This document shows, piece after piece, positions 1 to 10,654 of a stretch of 64,000 bases of DNA (the stretch's first letter is position 1; each line of letters begins with the position of its first letter). The DNA lies in contig JAHDVF020000493.1 of NCBI GenBank assembly GCA_022606425.2, positions 744,001 through 808,000 of the forward strand. The letters are read 5' to 3'. Under the pieces are notes generated by a model. That model was not told the origin of the DNA. It worked only from the letters and a program-made list of their open reading frames with translations, and searched no databases. Origin of the DNA: Lepidostoma basale (Eukaryota > Arthropoda > Insecta > Trichoptera > Lepidostomatidae). The position numbers and the translations under genes were made by a program.

Positions 1-548
1 TATGACTTGAGTTCTTTTAAACATTATTATAACCAGTAAATATACATATTGTAGTTCGTGAAAAATTATACATAAAATTACTTAAAACTATCTAAACTAA
101 AATCGAACAAATAACAAATTACGGCAAGTAAAAATTACATTCAAATTTAAGATTTTAAAGGTTAAATATGAATTACTATGATAATACATCTATAATATTT
201 ACTACACAGATAATAAATGGAGAGAGAAATGAATAAATGTATAAATTCTCGGTTTGAAACAGGAAAAGCAGGGATTTTGAAAATACCACAAAATAATTCA
301 TTTAAAAAAATAGATAGAATATGAGTTAGAAATTTAATATCATTTTAAATAAATTGCGGTATGTGTTCCGAAGTAAACAGTTTAAAATGTTATCATATTA
401 AGTTAAAAATCATTATATTCTGAAATCTGATTAAGGTAATATAATATAAGTGTTTTTATTTTTAAGTATTATTAAATGTTAGGTATATTATTAAACTACG
501 GAATATGTTATTATTAACAATAACCAATATACAAAACATATCAGTTTC
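1..548. other. AT-rich DNA, nothing recognised
   Basis: I see no frame, repeat family or RNA motif here, only AT-rich sequence with stops in all frames. Confidence 0.6.
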
Positions 549-640
549 ATAAATTATAATAAAACTTCTAGAAAACAGACGTTTTCGTTCGTATTCATTA
601 TTTAATATACAGTTTTTCATTATTGTTTAAGATACAAAAA
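549..640. repeat. H-family palindrome, half copy
   Basis: One arm of the H repeat: AATAAAACTTCTAGAAAAC, then GACGTTTTC, a CGTATT-type segment, and the flank that normally reads AACTCCATATTAA / GTTCAAGAAACAATAA. The other arm is missing. Confidence 0.6.
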
Positions 641-1975
641 TCTAATATAACTAATTATTTTGATTGATTGTGTTAACCGTCGCGTTGCCATGTGTTCAAT
701 TGAGTTTCCACTGCCAATTTAAAGTTGATTTTCTTAAAACCTATGGACCCTAATATTATAAAAAAAATTGTAATCCTCCATTGAAGTGTTCTCAATATTT
801 CGTAATAAAAAAAAAAGCAAAAAATTACTTCCTTCATCCCAAAAAAATATTTTCTAAGACTGCCCTCACCTTCATTCGTGTTAAGGTAGAATTTGTTTTG
901 CTAATATTTACAACTTTATCAAAAGTGACAAATACTTACTCGCTGTTTTGAACGTATTATAAATTATATGTTTGGCCTTTTCTCATAGGTACGTAATAAT
1001 ACCGACTGTGGACGGAAACGCAGCACGCAACTTAATAATATCAGAACTGTGAAAATATTAACACTTTACCAAAAGGGACAAATATTAATACGTACTCGTT
1101 GTCTTGAACGTACTATACATTTTGCCTAGGTGCCTTTATCATACGTAAAATCTCGTAAAGTCTCGCCCCGCCGGCCGCTGCGCGAGACAAGTTTATACTT
1201 GGTGTCCAGTTGCTCGTATGCTGTGACGCATTCCATATCAGAAATCGCATGGTTCCAGAAAAAAATTAATAATGATATGATTTTCAAATAATCCATGTAT
1301 GTTATAGATATCGATCTATTCCTAATGAAATTCCCTACAAGATGACATAAATTAAATTTTGATTCATCGAGTCATATGCTTGATATTTAGATAAAGTTAG
1401 CGGTAAACTGAATTTACCACATGGGAGCGAGCGTTTTGTTTTGAACACGGTACGTTAAGGGTTAATTTAATTTTATGCCAAATGTGAAAGCATAAAACGT
1501 GTCGGGATTAAAAAACATATTTAAAAATACTAGTGTCTCGTATCTACCTTAAATATTATTTTTATTCGACTGTTATAAAGCTAAAATTAATAAAAACCTA
1601 ATGACACCATTGCATCGATTCCAAATTTAAAAAAACCTAGCTTCGTCTATTGAGTTGTCTGTAAGTCAAGTAGACAATTTGTTAAAAGATCAGATCGTTT
1701 GTATTGAATAAGTTTTTTTATTAAATCTGTTTTTGTGCGGCGTCTTTACATTGTCGGCGTATTCGGTGTGTAGGACGAATATCAGGTTTATTCGCGTCCG
1801 ATAGATCATCGGTCTGTTTCTCACGGTGACAGGGTTTGAGGAGGGGATAGTTGAAGTATGAATAAGAGGGGAGAGGTTAGAATAAGCTTTCTGAAAGCGT
1901 TCTCTTTAACTCTTACATATTATAAAGTATTTATTGCTATTAACATTGTGGTAAGACCGTCGTCGTATTTCGTAT
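641..1975. other. Unclassified AT-rich DNA with a local duplication
   Basis: No gene is recognised. Positions 902-995 and 1054-1148 are diverged direct copies: both run TTTATCAAAAGTGACAAAT-like, then TTGAACGTA, then CATACGTAA-like. A GC-rich patch (CGCCCCGCCGGCCGCTGCGCG) lies near 1164, inside the otherwise AT-rich stretch. Confidence 0.5.
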
Positions 1976-2668
1976 TGTGAATTTCTTATTAAAAACTTTT
2001 CTCGATTACTCAACTTTAATATATCGTGTCATGCACGCACGTCGATTTCTCCAACTCCTCACGTGGCCGACATTAAATATTTTATTTATTTTATCGTGCC
2101 ACGTTTTTCTCGGTCTTCCTCTATTTATAGTTCCATTTACATGGTTAAAATATATTTTTACCATTATTTTTTCATCAATTCTTTCCCTGTGTTCAGAACA
2201 ACTTAATATTCCTTTCATTATTTGGTTCATTAAACTTTCATTGACACTTTATCATACATATATATTTTCGCACATTCGTCTAAGAGATCTCATTTCTAAC
2301 TAACTAACTAACTAACCATCACGCCGTTTCCCCGAAAGGGTAGACAGAAAGAATGGACTGCAACACTTTAATCGATGCTGCACTCTATCCTTCTCTTTTC
2401 GCCAACGCGAGAGACGCGGTGTGATGGGTTGCGAACCTCATCGCCACCAATAGGCATCTCCCGCGCACACTTCGATCATTCAACGTCTACATAATAAATC
2501 TAAAACAAATTATATAAAATACAATGATATAAAATAAAATAATAAATAATTTAACACATAATGTTCTTTTAGATGGTGCACTTGTTTTGTGCGATCTCAT
2601 TTCTATTGCATTTATTCTACTTTCATCCTTCGTTTGCCAGTTCCATGCTTCGCTTCCATACATAAGTA
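1976..2668 (-). mobile_element. LINE-A copy 1, split by a SINE
   Basis: LINE-A read on the minus strand: the 5' end is at about 2668 (CTTATGTATGGAAGCGAAGC) and the 3' end is near 1976. The coding order matches other copies, with GRPRKTWHD-like residues near 2095-2125. It is degenerate, has stops, and lacks the terminal SAYPxGETA and tail. A SINE (2298-2592) sits inside it, flanked by copies of GATCTCATTTCT at 2286-2297 and 2593-2604. The element is dead. Confidence 0.8.
2298..2592 (-). mobile_element. SINE copy 1, full length, inserted in LINE-A
   Basis: The best-bounded copy of the ~295-bp SINE. On the minus strand it runs from a GTGCACCATCTAAAAG 5' region, through an AT-rich segment and a GC-rich structured core (GATGCCTATTGGTGGCGATG), to a 3' segment nearly identical to the end of LINE-A (GGCGTGATGGTTAG) with a (TTAG)4 tail. 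A 12-bp target duplication, GATCTCATTTCT, flanks it. There is no coding capacity, so mobilisation in trans by LINE-A enzymes is inferred from the shared tail. Confidence 0.88.
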
Positions 2669-2915
2669 CTGTATTAAATAATTAATACGAATGAAAACGC
2701 CAGTTTTCTAGAAGTTTTATTATATTTTATGGGAATGACATGTTTCGCCCTGTCAAATGTCTGACATTTGATAATGCCTTTGTAGGGCGAAACATGTCAT
2801 TCGCATAAAAATTTTTTTGTTGCTATTTGATAACATATTTGATAATTGAAACATGTCATACATAAATATTATAATAAAACTCCTTGAAAACTATAGTTTT
2901 TTCATACATATTAAT
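2669..2915. repeat. H-family palindrome copy
   Basis: Two inverted arms. The left one runs GAATGAAAACG, TCTAGAAGTTTTATTATA, GAATGACATGTTTCGCCC and the right one is its reverse complement. The right arm carries the hammerhead-like string TTGATAA-T-GCC...GGGC-GAAACATGTC at 2768-2798. There is no coding capacity. Confidence 0.75.
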
Positions 2916-2929
2916 AATTTAAATTTGAA

Positions 2930-3045
2930 TTGAACAGTGGATGAGAAAGGGGAAAGTGGAAACGTTTGGAAGAGGTCTACATCCAGTATAGGGGAGATCA
3001 AGGCTGAGGGAGAAGACGAAGAAAGAAGAAGAAGAAGTAAAACCT
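2930..3045 (+). mobile_element. LINE 3' end with GAA tail
   Basis: GTCTACATCCAGTATAGGG, with the feel of insect LINE termini (a degraded CTATGTCCAGCAGTGG), followed by GAAGACGAAGAAAGAAGAAG. A 5'-truncated fragment assigned to the GAA-tailed LINE group. Confidence 0.55.
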
Positions 3046-3254
3046 TAATTAAACCAACGTTATAATAAAATTAATTATCTTACAGGAGTACGCCTGTACA
3101 TAGGCTCTTTTAATTAAACTCAATTGAGGAGGCGTACTGGACCGCCTCACATAAATAATAAATGCTATAACACTCACATGATTATTAATTATAATTTTGA
3201 TATTTATTATGTTAAGATATTTCATAGCAGTTCTTAATCAAATCAAATCAAATC
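3046..3254. other. AT-rich spacer with TCAAA microsatellite
   Basis: It ends in ATCAAATCAAATCAAATCAA (3238-3257), the same unit as the LINE-B tail, so a nearly complete LINE-B deletion derivative is possible. Near 3085-3140, GGAGTACGCC and GGCGTACT form a loose inverted repeat. Confidence 0.4.
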
Positions 3255-3620
3255 AAGAATTAATTGTATCTCAATAAAGACGAAGATGCAAATTGGAAAC
3301 AGAATATGGTTGATCGAGGTGTTTACAGGACTTATGACCGGTCATTGGTTGGGTTAAGCGCACGTTTTATGTAATACAATATTCCCCATTCCACATTTTT
3401 TCTTATGACCACCATGTCTGACAATTTTTTTTGGAAGTTGTATATATGTTAATCTGCAACATCACCCTTTGCATGGTAGTTTTTTCAATATACACCCTAA
3501 CGCCATCTATGAAGATTGTATTTGTTTTTAGGCAATAATCAGAAGATCTTTTTAACGCAATGTGAAAGGCTACCGCCATTAGCGCATTGCTAGAAACATC
3601 CTGGAAATTTGTATACATTC
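3255..3620 (-). repeat. Interspersed repeat W, copy 1
   Basis: Shared with 15785-15990 and 17165-17445 in the opposite orientation: TATCTCAATAAAGACGAAG, GGAAACAGAATATGG, CTTATGACCGGTCATTGG, GTTGGGTTAAGCGCACG and TCTGACAATTTTTTTTGG. No frame is conserved and the class is unknown. Confidence 0.6.
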
Positions 3621-3630
3621 AAAATGTTGT

Positions 3631-4407
3631 CAAATCAAATCAGTTTATTTTCTCAAAAGATATTACAAACAATTATCATAGTTCAAGATATCTATTGAGA
3701 ATAGGTAAAATATAATAAATATAATATATAATACCAGGAACGCATGGTTCGACATTAGGAATACAAGATACTCTCCAAAGTCAAGAGCATTTGTCTTCTG
3801 AACATACTTTCACGAATATTTAAGACATCGATCTCCGAAGCGATCATGTTCAGCATTTTGATTGCTCTCACCACCGGCATCACCAGAGGGAGGTTGGTTC
3901 TGCATGCTGGGAGATAAAACAGTATGTGCTGACGCTGTCGAAGATAACCATCCGGAACATAGAGATGGATAGCCTCCAAACAAACAAACAAACCATCACG
4001 CTGTTTCCCGCAGGCGTAGGCAGAGAGAATGGATCGCCACACTACTCTATCCTGGTAAACCTCTCTAGCTTCCTCCACATTCATACAACGAGTCATACAC
4101 GCACGTCGATTCCTCCGACTTCTAACATGACCAACCTTTAAAATTTGATTAAATTGGTAGCCCCTTTGATAGCCTCTAAGATGACGAAATTTTCAAATAA
4201 TCCCCTGATAAGTCTGAAGAAATGAGTAAGTGTGCACCCATCCGTTTTTATCTGCAAACTTTTGGTTCCCAGCATGCCCGAGAGGAATGCAGTGGGACAA
4301 AGCCACGGATAGCTACCAAACTCCCTCATGTAGAGATATCTCAGAAATCTTTTCTGAACCCTCTCTAACATTAGTGAGTATCTCGCCTCGTGGGGACTCC
4401 ATATCAC
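3631..4407 (-). mobile_element. LINE-B copy 1 (Jockey/CR1-like), split by LINE-A
   Basis: C-terminal part of a reverse-transcriptase ORF on the minus strand: WSPHEARYSLMLERVQKRF, then YLYMREFGSYPWL, then after the interruption YLRQRQHILFYLPACRTNLP and SEIDV...RESMFRRQ. A ~150-bp 3' UTR and a TTTGA-type tail at 3631-3642 follow. RT residues are absent, so it is 5'-truncated. A LINE-A fragment (3977-4167) interrupts it between two copies of GATAGCCTC. Confidence 0.82.
3977..4167 (-). mobile_element. LINE-A copy 2, nested in LINE-B
   Basis: 191 bp on the minus strand, from a CAAATTTTAAAGGTTGG start (QILKVGHVRSR) to the DRVVWRSILSAY-type end and a (TTTG)n tail at 3977-3990. The 9-bp target duplication GATAGCCTC is at 3968-3976 and 4168-4176. 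About 15 bp at the 5' junction (AAAGGGGCTA) match neither LINE and could be added nucleotides. This is the TTG-tail subfamily. Confidence 0.85.
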
Positions 4408-4544
4408 CTACAGTTCTAGTGAATAAGATGTTTAATAATGACGCTTGGAGCCAGGATAAATCGAATTGGTTTTGGCCGAAACTCTTTGATACTTCAACAT
4501 TGGATATTAACTGTTTAAATTTTGAAACACTGCTATAATATTTA

Positions 4545-4975
4545 ACTATTAAAATGTATTACACTGTTAAGATATCACAATTTATTTTATTCACTTTTTG
4601 AGTGTCGCAACAGTTATTTCAAGAACCAATATTAGCATCATCAAGTGTTACAGACAACAGTTAATAATATTGAAGTATCATAATGTTTCGGCCAAAACAA
4701 AGGACTGTTATAATACCTACGTATTACGAGTATATATGATACCACTATTTATTTATTACTTTCTATGAAATGATCGTGACAGCTGTTTCAAAGTTTTAGG
4801 TGTTACAAACAACAATTAATAATGTTGAAGTATCGTAGTGTTTCGGCCAAAACAATGGACTGTTATAATACTTACGTATTATATATGATATCACAATTTA
4901 TGTATTATTTTTTATGAAATTATCGTGATAGCTATTTCGCCAACCGATGTTAGCATCGTCATCACCTAAGAACCC
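4545..4975. repeat. F2-family repeats, three degraded copies
   Basis: Three partial copies in a row (about 4545-4700, 4735-4875, 4880-4975). Shared parts are ACTGTTATAATATCACAATTT, GTCGTGACAGCTGTTTCGCC, TTAGCATCATCA and TGAAGTATCATAGTGTTTCG. The hammerhead-like core is present on the minus strand but eroded. Confidence 0.65.
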
Positions 4976-5599
4976 ACTCAAATACACACAAAAAATTTCA
5001 CTACATACGCCCGTACAGAAGAATTTTTTACATATATAAAGATTAACACGTTTTGGGTTGCTAGGGCTTTATCAAATATTACCAAAAATGTCATATACAC
5101 AACTTCTATAAAACTGAAGTTTTCATCAATACAGATTATTTCAAATGAGATGGTTATTAGTATACAGTAAAAATTATGTATATAAAACATTTATGCCTTG
5201 GTTTTTAAGGATAGCATTAGCGTCATCGTTTACCTTAATCTATAGATATAAGTTTAAATTAAGAACAAACTAGGTTATTTTTTTAATACAATAAGTGTTC
5301 CATATAATCACCGACAATGTCGGTACCTGATTGGCCGGGAGTCCGGGGGGGCGTGTCCAATGAGCATTTACAAATCAAACTAATGGTCCGCCGATTGCAA
5401 AACCAATACAGGCAGTTTCAATTGATTCAGGAATGCTCGTTCGACAGATTGATTTGTGACCGATTTCAAAAAAGGAAGCATTTTATTAATTTCCCACGGG
5501 TGGAATTAGCACAAACTACAGCGCGTGCGTTAAAAATCGTTCTATTCGAAATTTAAAATATGCTTCCATTGAATAACATGATTCTTCTTATGTATTAAT
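4976..5599. other. Unclassified stretch
   Basis: No gene is recognised. Positions 5318-5540 are less AT-rich than the surroundings (GATTGGCCGGGAGTCCGG, then CCAATGAGC) and match no other repeat here. A 79-codon frame at 5317-5556 resembles no family I know. Confidence 0.4.
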
Positions 5600-5745
5600 G
5601 TATCAGGTCACCCCGATGTTGGCGATCACTGTGGCCAATGCTTTCTCACCTCAGTGATTTCATGGGAAGTGTTAATGGAGTAGTTTTAAATTGCATCAAA
5701 GGATTTTCTGTAGGGGTTATCTTCCCTTAGCTGGGTGGGTCCCTG
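5600..5745 (-). mobile_element. LINE-F 3' end
   Basis: On the minus strand it reads ACAGTGATCGCCAACATCGG, the end of the LINE-F frame (AEMIANVGGT in better copies). It shares the following GGGAAGTGTTAATGGA and GGATTTTCTG blocks with 55115-55260, in the same order. A short truncated fragment. Confidence 0.6.
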
Positions 5746-6005
5746 ATTTGTGTCGCTGAATTCACTATAGGGAGAATATTTTCAAAAGTGTGAGTAATGC
5801 CTCCTAAATTAGTTATAGAAAGCCATATGATTTTTTAAAGTTTTGGGGTTAAGTACGCGGAGCGCACAGCATTTGCTCCTAAAATAAAAGATAATTTAAA
5901 AAATACTACTTATCTAAATTAGATAAAAGAAATTAATTTTAACGGTGTAAGAACATGTGTGTGTTTTTTATGTTTTGTTTCAGAATTCCAGTAACAAAAC
6001 AAACA

Positions 6006-6245
6006 AGTAGGCAGAAAGAATGGACTGCCACACTTTAACCGATGCGACACTCCATCCTGCTCTTTTCGCCCCCGTGGGAGACGCGGTGTGATGAGTTGCC
6101 TCAACTTCATCGCCACCAATAGGCATCTTCGATCGTCCAACGTCCACAAAATAAATCTTAAACAAATAATATTGTATAAAAAAAATATCAAAATAAAAAT
6201 AACATGTTATAACACTTAAAGTTCTTTTAGATGGTGCACATATCA
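6006..6245 (-). mobile_element. SINE copy 2
   Basis: Minus-strand copy with the 5' GTGCACCATCTAAAAG at about 6224-6240, the structured core with a deletion (no CGCGCACAC segment) and the LINE-A-like end up to GGCAGAAAGAATGGACTGCC. The last ~30 bp and the TTAG tail are missing. Confidence 0.75.
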
Positions 6246-6519
6246 GCTGGAAGATCCGGACTTTTGTGTTTAATTAATTTACATTTCACGTATCCACCGT
6301 TAAAACAACCTAATTCTAGTAAGGGGGAGTAAGGGGGATCCTATTGACTCTTCGAGCGGTGCATGGCCATCACCGTGGTGATGGCCATGCTACGCTGGAG
6401 GATTGATCTGATCCCAAGTACCTATCCACACCTCCTCGACTTTGGTCTCCCCTGGAAACTATGCAAAATGTTAGAGATTGAATGTGAATAACCTCGGTGG
6501 ATAATATTGATGCATAGGC
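6246..6519. other. Spacer with a perfect 30-bp palindrome
   Basis: Positions 6361-6390 form a perfect inverted repeat: GCATGGCCATCACC, GT, then its complement. The rest looks like ordinary LINE 3'-flank sequence with no frame. Confidence 0.5.
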
Positions 6520-6665
6520 TTACGTGGAAGGACACCTCGCCAACCAGTCTGGCAAGCGTGGCGTTGTAATGCCAACCACCCCCCCGTATGACATGTCATA
6601 CATGTAGAAGTATGGGGGAGGCCTATGTCCAGCAGTGGACGGCAACGGCTGTTAAAGAAGAAATA
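6520..6665 (+). mobile_element. LINE 3' end
   Basis: GGGGGAGGCCTATGTCCAG, CAGTGGACGGCAACGGCTG and AAAGAAGAAATAGAAG are a typical insect LINE terminus with a GAA-type tail. Upstream, AAGGACACCTCGCCAACCAG fits the preceding ORF end. 5'-truncated. Confidence 0.6.
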
Positions 6666-7229
6666 GAAGAACTCTAGCAAGAACTTCAAAATTTTATCAA
6701 ATTGCGTTAACAATGTTTAAAAAAAACTTATGTTTTCAACAATATATTGTATAATGATATAAAAACTTATTTCCCATTCTATCTCACATCATTAAGATCA
6801 AAATATAATAAGTACGGCAGGTATTTGAACAGGTAAGGATAGGTGACAATTTATAAGCGTTCTAAATTTAAAATTGGATATATACTCGGATCATAATGTA
6901 TATTTTGCACGTAATTGAATTTCAGATTAATCTTCTCTGATGAATAGGTCTGTAAAATATTCAGGGAACTAATTACGGGATTTACTATACATTAAATGTA
7001 AAAAACTGCGCATATACATATTGCCATAATTTGATCTGTGGAGTATTTTAATTTGTATAATAAGCTGATAGGACATCACAGTCTTCAGGGATAATTTCGC
7101 CTGGCGTGCTTGCCATTTTGGTTCAAATATATCATCTTTAAATTATATCATAATTACACATAATATATTTTGTTATAAATTATTATACTTACAAAAGCAA
7201 TATTCATCAGGGTCTTGACCAGGGCTTCT
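6666..7229. other. AT-rich spacer
   Basis: Nothing recognised on either strand. Confidence 0.6.
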
Positions 7230-7231
7230 CT

Positions 7232-7592
7232 AGCAGTTTCTTTTATATTGCTTACTTATACAGCGGATGTCGTCCACTGTAAAACATAGGCCTTCTCTAC
7301 TGGACATACTTCTCCACACATTCCAATATTTTGCCTTCTGCATAAGACTATTGTTTGGAAAGTCTCCCACTGCTTCTTCTATTTTCACGAGGTATTTGCC
7401 TCCACAACTCATTCCACTCATGGGATGGGTCGCTAGTCTATCACCATTTTTTCGGCACGTGAATTCTGCCATAGTTCCACTTTTAACCAGCGTAAGATTT
7501 TTTTTTAAACTCTTACCACCGGGAATCGAACCCGGAACCTTCGGCGTAGCAGTCATAGCTGTTATCACTCTGCCACGAAGGCCTTCAATAAG
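7232..7592 (-). mobile_element. tRNA-derived SINE
   Basis: On the minus strand the first ~85 bp (7592-7505) resemble a tRNA: A-box-like TGGCAGAGTGATAAC and B-box GGTTCGATTCC, 30-40 bp apart, in a CCGGGTTCGATTCCCGG arm. There is no clean acceptor stem. The body then ends in CCTATGTTTTACAGTGGACG, a LINE-type 3' segment. Transcription by RNA polymerase III from the internal boxes is expected for this class. A second head lies at 60045-60145. Confidence 0.72.
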
Positions 7593-7635
7593 ATACGTAC
7601 GTCGTATAAAATTAATCTAGAAAATTGGCTTACCT

Positions 7636-7735
7636 TTGGGGATATAAATGATTAGGACGGTAATGAGGTGGTCCAAGTTTGGAACCTTGTGGTACTCCGG
7701 AATTGACAGGGAAAAGTGTACATTGAAATATGCTA
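7636..7735 (-). mobile_element. LINE reverse-transcriptase motif fragment
   Basis: The minus strand translates to PVNSGVPQGSKLGPP in one open frame, the hallmark (VPQGSxLGP) of LINE reverse-transcriptase block 4. It is too short to assign a clade, and the catalytic aspartate blocks are not present nearby. It is almost the only part of an RT catalytic domain visible in the window. Confidence 0.7.
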
Positions 7736-8335
7736 TATGAAGCCAATTGTTTCTCTCACATATCACATTTCAGAATTCTGGAAGTTTAAGCGTGTGTGCT
7801 GTGCGTGAATATAAACGGTTTTCTTCTTTTAACTAGACGGTAGTAATGTCTTCCCCTGCGATAATTATAACATTTTATAAAATAATATATTGCGCGGTCA
7901 TGGCGGTACTGGGAAATCTCAATTACACATATGAAGAGCCGAATTACACATACGGAGTTCCCTTACATTGTCACCATACCACTAGGCGCGAGTGTACTAT
8001 TTCTTACATGTAAGTGACAACTTGTGAAATACCAGTACGTGACCACTTTCCAGAATGATCGATCGCCACTTTGTCGTTGTTCTACAAGAGATGTGTCTTA
8101 AGATTTAGCAACGGAATAGTGACAGAAATACAGGTTTGTTTGTTAAATAAATACTTTGAAAGAACACACCCAAACATCTTGCGTATCCATCTGAATTTAA
8201 AATATACCTGTTCAATCAATCGATGAGCTTATTTAATCCTGGAAGAATGGAGTACTACAATGTTTTTATTTTATTATTGCAAATCATTTAGAAATATATA
8301 TATTAATAAATTAAATGATCTTTTATTATTTTAGC
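7736..8335. other. Unclassified spacer
   Basis: No family or frame is recognised. AT-rich with a few higher-GC words and no clear repeat. Confidence 0.5.
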
Positions 8336-8590
8336 ATAGTTAATTAATAAATCCATATCCAAAGAATGCCAGAGGGTAGAACACCAAAAATTATATTCAG
8401 ATGAGTGTCCCGCGAAAAGAGTCCAAGAATCAGGAGGCAAAGATGGGCAGAGTACGTGGAAGAAGATTGGGAGAAAATGGAAAGAGTTGGGGAATTGAGA
8501 GTGATGGCCAGGGACAGAAGTCAGAGGAGGACCGTTGTGGAGGAGGCTAAGTCCCACACCGGGATGTAGCGCCGAAAAGTAGTAGTGATT
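8336..8590 (+). mobile_element. LINE-K C-terminus
   Basis: Translates with one stop to RMPEGRTPKIIFR, then VSREKSPRIRRQRWAEYVEE, then DWEKMERVGELRVMARDR. This matches insect LINE ends of the GHVxRMPxxRxPK...RGRQRxRW type. Related fragments are at 15640-15770 and 55335-55460 (minus). Confidence 0.68.
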
Positions 8591-8999
8591 AATAAAAATA
8601 TATGAAAATTTGAACATATTAGTTTCGGTTAAAACGATGATTTCAACCATGTTTGTGTGTGACGTCATAATGTTGTTTTTTTATCTCATAAAACAATCAG
8701 AAACGAAATTACATACCTGTACATTTATTTTATTAAATTCAAGAATATTACAATTATTTCAAGGTCTATGGGTTATAATGTTATTACTAGTTTACTCAAT
8801 TTTATGTTCGCGTCCCGACTGAGGTTTTCCATGGTTCCCTCAGTTGCAAAGCAAATGTCGAGATGCTAATTAGTAAGTCCATGGAATCAAAAGAAAGGTA
8901 CACTAACAAACACTTAGTTAAACTCGCACTACACTCGAGCCAGCTCAGGTCCAATAAGTTATACAGTATTCGCAAAACATAGTGATTTCTGAATCTATC
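8591..8999. other. Spacer with short repeat Y
   Basis: Positions 8808-8885 (CCCGACTGAGG, TTCCATGGTTCCCTCAG, GCAAATGTCG) recur at 44715-44775. It looks like a small piece of an old SINE or LINE. The rest is AT-rich without a frame. Confidence 0.45.
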
Positions 9000-9265
9000 T
9001 CTTCTTCTTTCGCCCGGTAATTTCTCGTTATTTGGGGTCGGCTCTCCTAATACAGCTCCACCAAGTCTCGCGATCCAGGGTCATCTGGCTGTCCAGTCCC
9101 AGCACCCTCAGGTCGTTCCTAACTGTGGACATCCACATTGCAGGAGATCGACCTGATCCCCTTCTTCCATCTTCCAGTTGCAGGGCCTTGTGGACGATGT
9201 AGTCATCATCCCTCCTGCTCACATGGCCGTAACGCCGCAGACGACGTTCCTTAGTTTTTTCCGCG
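9000..9265 (-). mobile_element. LINE-Q C-terminus
   Basis: One minus-strand frame runs from RRLRRYGHVSRRDDDYIVHK through GRRGSGRSPAMWMSTVRND to DRETWWSCIRRADPK. The RRYGHV ... GRP/S..W ... DR..WR..IR.ADP order is the conserved C-terminal tail of a LINE RT protein. A LINE-C fragment is inserted just upstream (9277-9537). Confidence 0.75.
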
Positions 9266-9276
9266 TAGAATTAATT

Positions 9277-9537
9277 CTTCTTCTTCTTCTTCTCCTTATA
9301 GACCTTTGGGCTGTTCTTGAAATCAGACTGGCCTCTCTTGGGAGGTTGACTTCCAACTATCTCTCCGTCTCTTCGGCGGTCTTCCAGGGGGAAGGCAGCC
9401 GGCAGGAATCTGATGCGCCACAGCGTGTGGGATTTTGGTGGGATCCATCCTCTGCACGTTCGCATTCCAGTATCTTCTGCGTTGTCTGCCCCATCTCACG
9501 ACAACCCCCACCTTGCAGATCTCGCGGATGGCCGTGT
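9277..9537 (-). mobile_element. LINE-C fragment with target duplication
   Basis: Minus strand: CEVGVVVRWGRQRRRYWNANV, then RMDPTKIPHAVAHQIPAG, then RPPKRRRDSW and SQERPV, followed by a (GAA)n tail at the left. TAGAATTAATT occurs at 9266-9276 and 9538-9548, giving an 11-bp target duplication. It is 5'-truncated and close to the copy at 42612-43026. Confidence 0.82.
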
Positions 9538-9554
9538 TAGAATTAATTGGAAAA

Positions 9555-9885
9555 TGTTTAATGCCAACTAACTAACCATCACGCCGTCTCCCCGGAGGGG
9601 TAGACGGCGTGATGTGCCGTCTACCCCTCCGGTGTAGACGGTGTAGACTGCTCTGTCGTGACATACTTCTCTCGATTCCTCTGTATTCATACATCTTGTC
9701 ATGCACGCACGTCGATTTTTCCGACTCCTCGCGTGACCGACATTTAATGATTGTTTGATTTCATCGTGCCTCGTTTTCCTCGGCCTTCCTTTTTTTCCAT
9801 TTCTAGCTCCGTTCACGCCGTTTACATATACCTTCTTCACCATTATATCTTCACTCATTCATTTCATGTGTACAAACCATCTTAA
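9555..9885 (-). mobile_element. LINE-A copy 3
   Basis: Minus strand, from AAGATGGTTTG (9885) through YVNGVNGARN.KKGRPRKTRHD and HARSRKNRRACMTRCM to a damaged end and a (TTAG)n tail at 9566-9576. Near 9590-9645 the end contains a small local inverted duplication of CCGTCTACCCCTCCGG. Its 5' end coincides with those of copies at 22898 and 44945. Confidence 0.8.
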
Positions 9886-10277
9886 TTTTTAATGCAACTC
9901 CATATATTCTCTCGAATACCATTAATATCAGAAAAAATTCTCATCCAGTAGAAAAATATTAATTTCTCAATAGTTCAGCTAAAAATGAGTGTGGCTTCAT
10001 ACATGTTAATTCATCTAAATGAAGAGAAAAATTACGTAATTTCAAAGTGACGAGATGGGTTTTGATCCCATTCACACTTCATCACTCATCATATGATATT
10101 ATGTCATATCATGTAGAGGTAATGGGGTATTGGATTACTTAGAATATTATTAGTATAATATCTAACATGTCCCATTAATATTGAGTACTTACATACATAT
10201 TACACGTATAAATGTGTGCCCAATGCATTCAAGGCTTTGTGGAATAAGGTGATAATCCCTCTAAAAAAAAATATTTA
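9886..10277. other. AT-rich spacer
   Basis: Nothing recognised. Confidence 0.5.
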
Positions 10278-10440
10278 AAAAATGTTAATACGAATACGTT
10301 ATCTAGAAGTTTTATTATATTTTATAGGAATGACATGTTACGCCCTTCTAAAGCATTCTCAAACTTTTAGAAAACTGGCGTTTTCATTCGTATTAATTAT
10401 TTAATATGGAGTTTTACATCATGGTTCAAGAAACAGTAAA
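10278..10440. repeat. H-family palindrome, short form
   Basis: Left arm AATACGAATACG, TCTAGAAGTTTTATTATA, ATGACATGTTACGCCC; a shortened right arm GAAAACTGGCGTTTTCATTCG; then GGAGTTTTACATCATGGTTC, the single-sided flank typical of H. Confidence 0.7.
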
Positions 10441-10654
10441 TTGAAAAATGTAATAAAAATAATACAAATAACATTACCTCAGTAAAATTTTATTATAACT
10501 AAATTCAATAGCATTATGGGAATTGATTTAATTTTAAAAGGCAGTATTGAAATGTTGTTAATACTTAATTAATAATAATATTTTTTTAAATTATATATTA
10601 GCAATGGCTGATTTTTCGAAATAACCATTATTAACACAATAAATTTGTTTATTA
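10441..10654. other. AT-rich spacer
   Basis: Nothing recognised. Confidence 0.5.

Noticed and set aside
7505..7590. Possible tRNA gene
   Set aside because: A and B boxes are present, but acceptor and anticodon stems do not form, the sequence continues into a SINE body, and a second diverged head exists at 60045.
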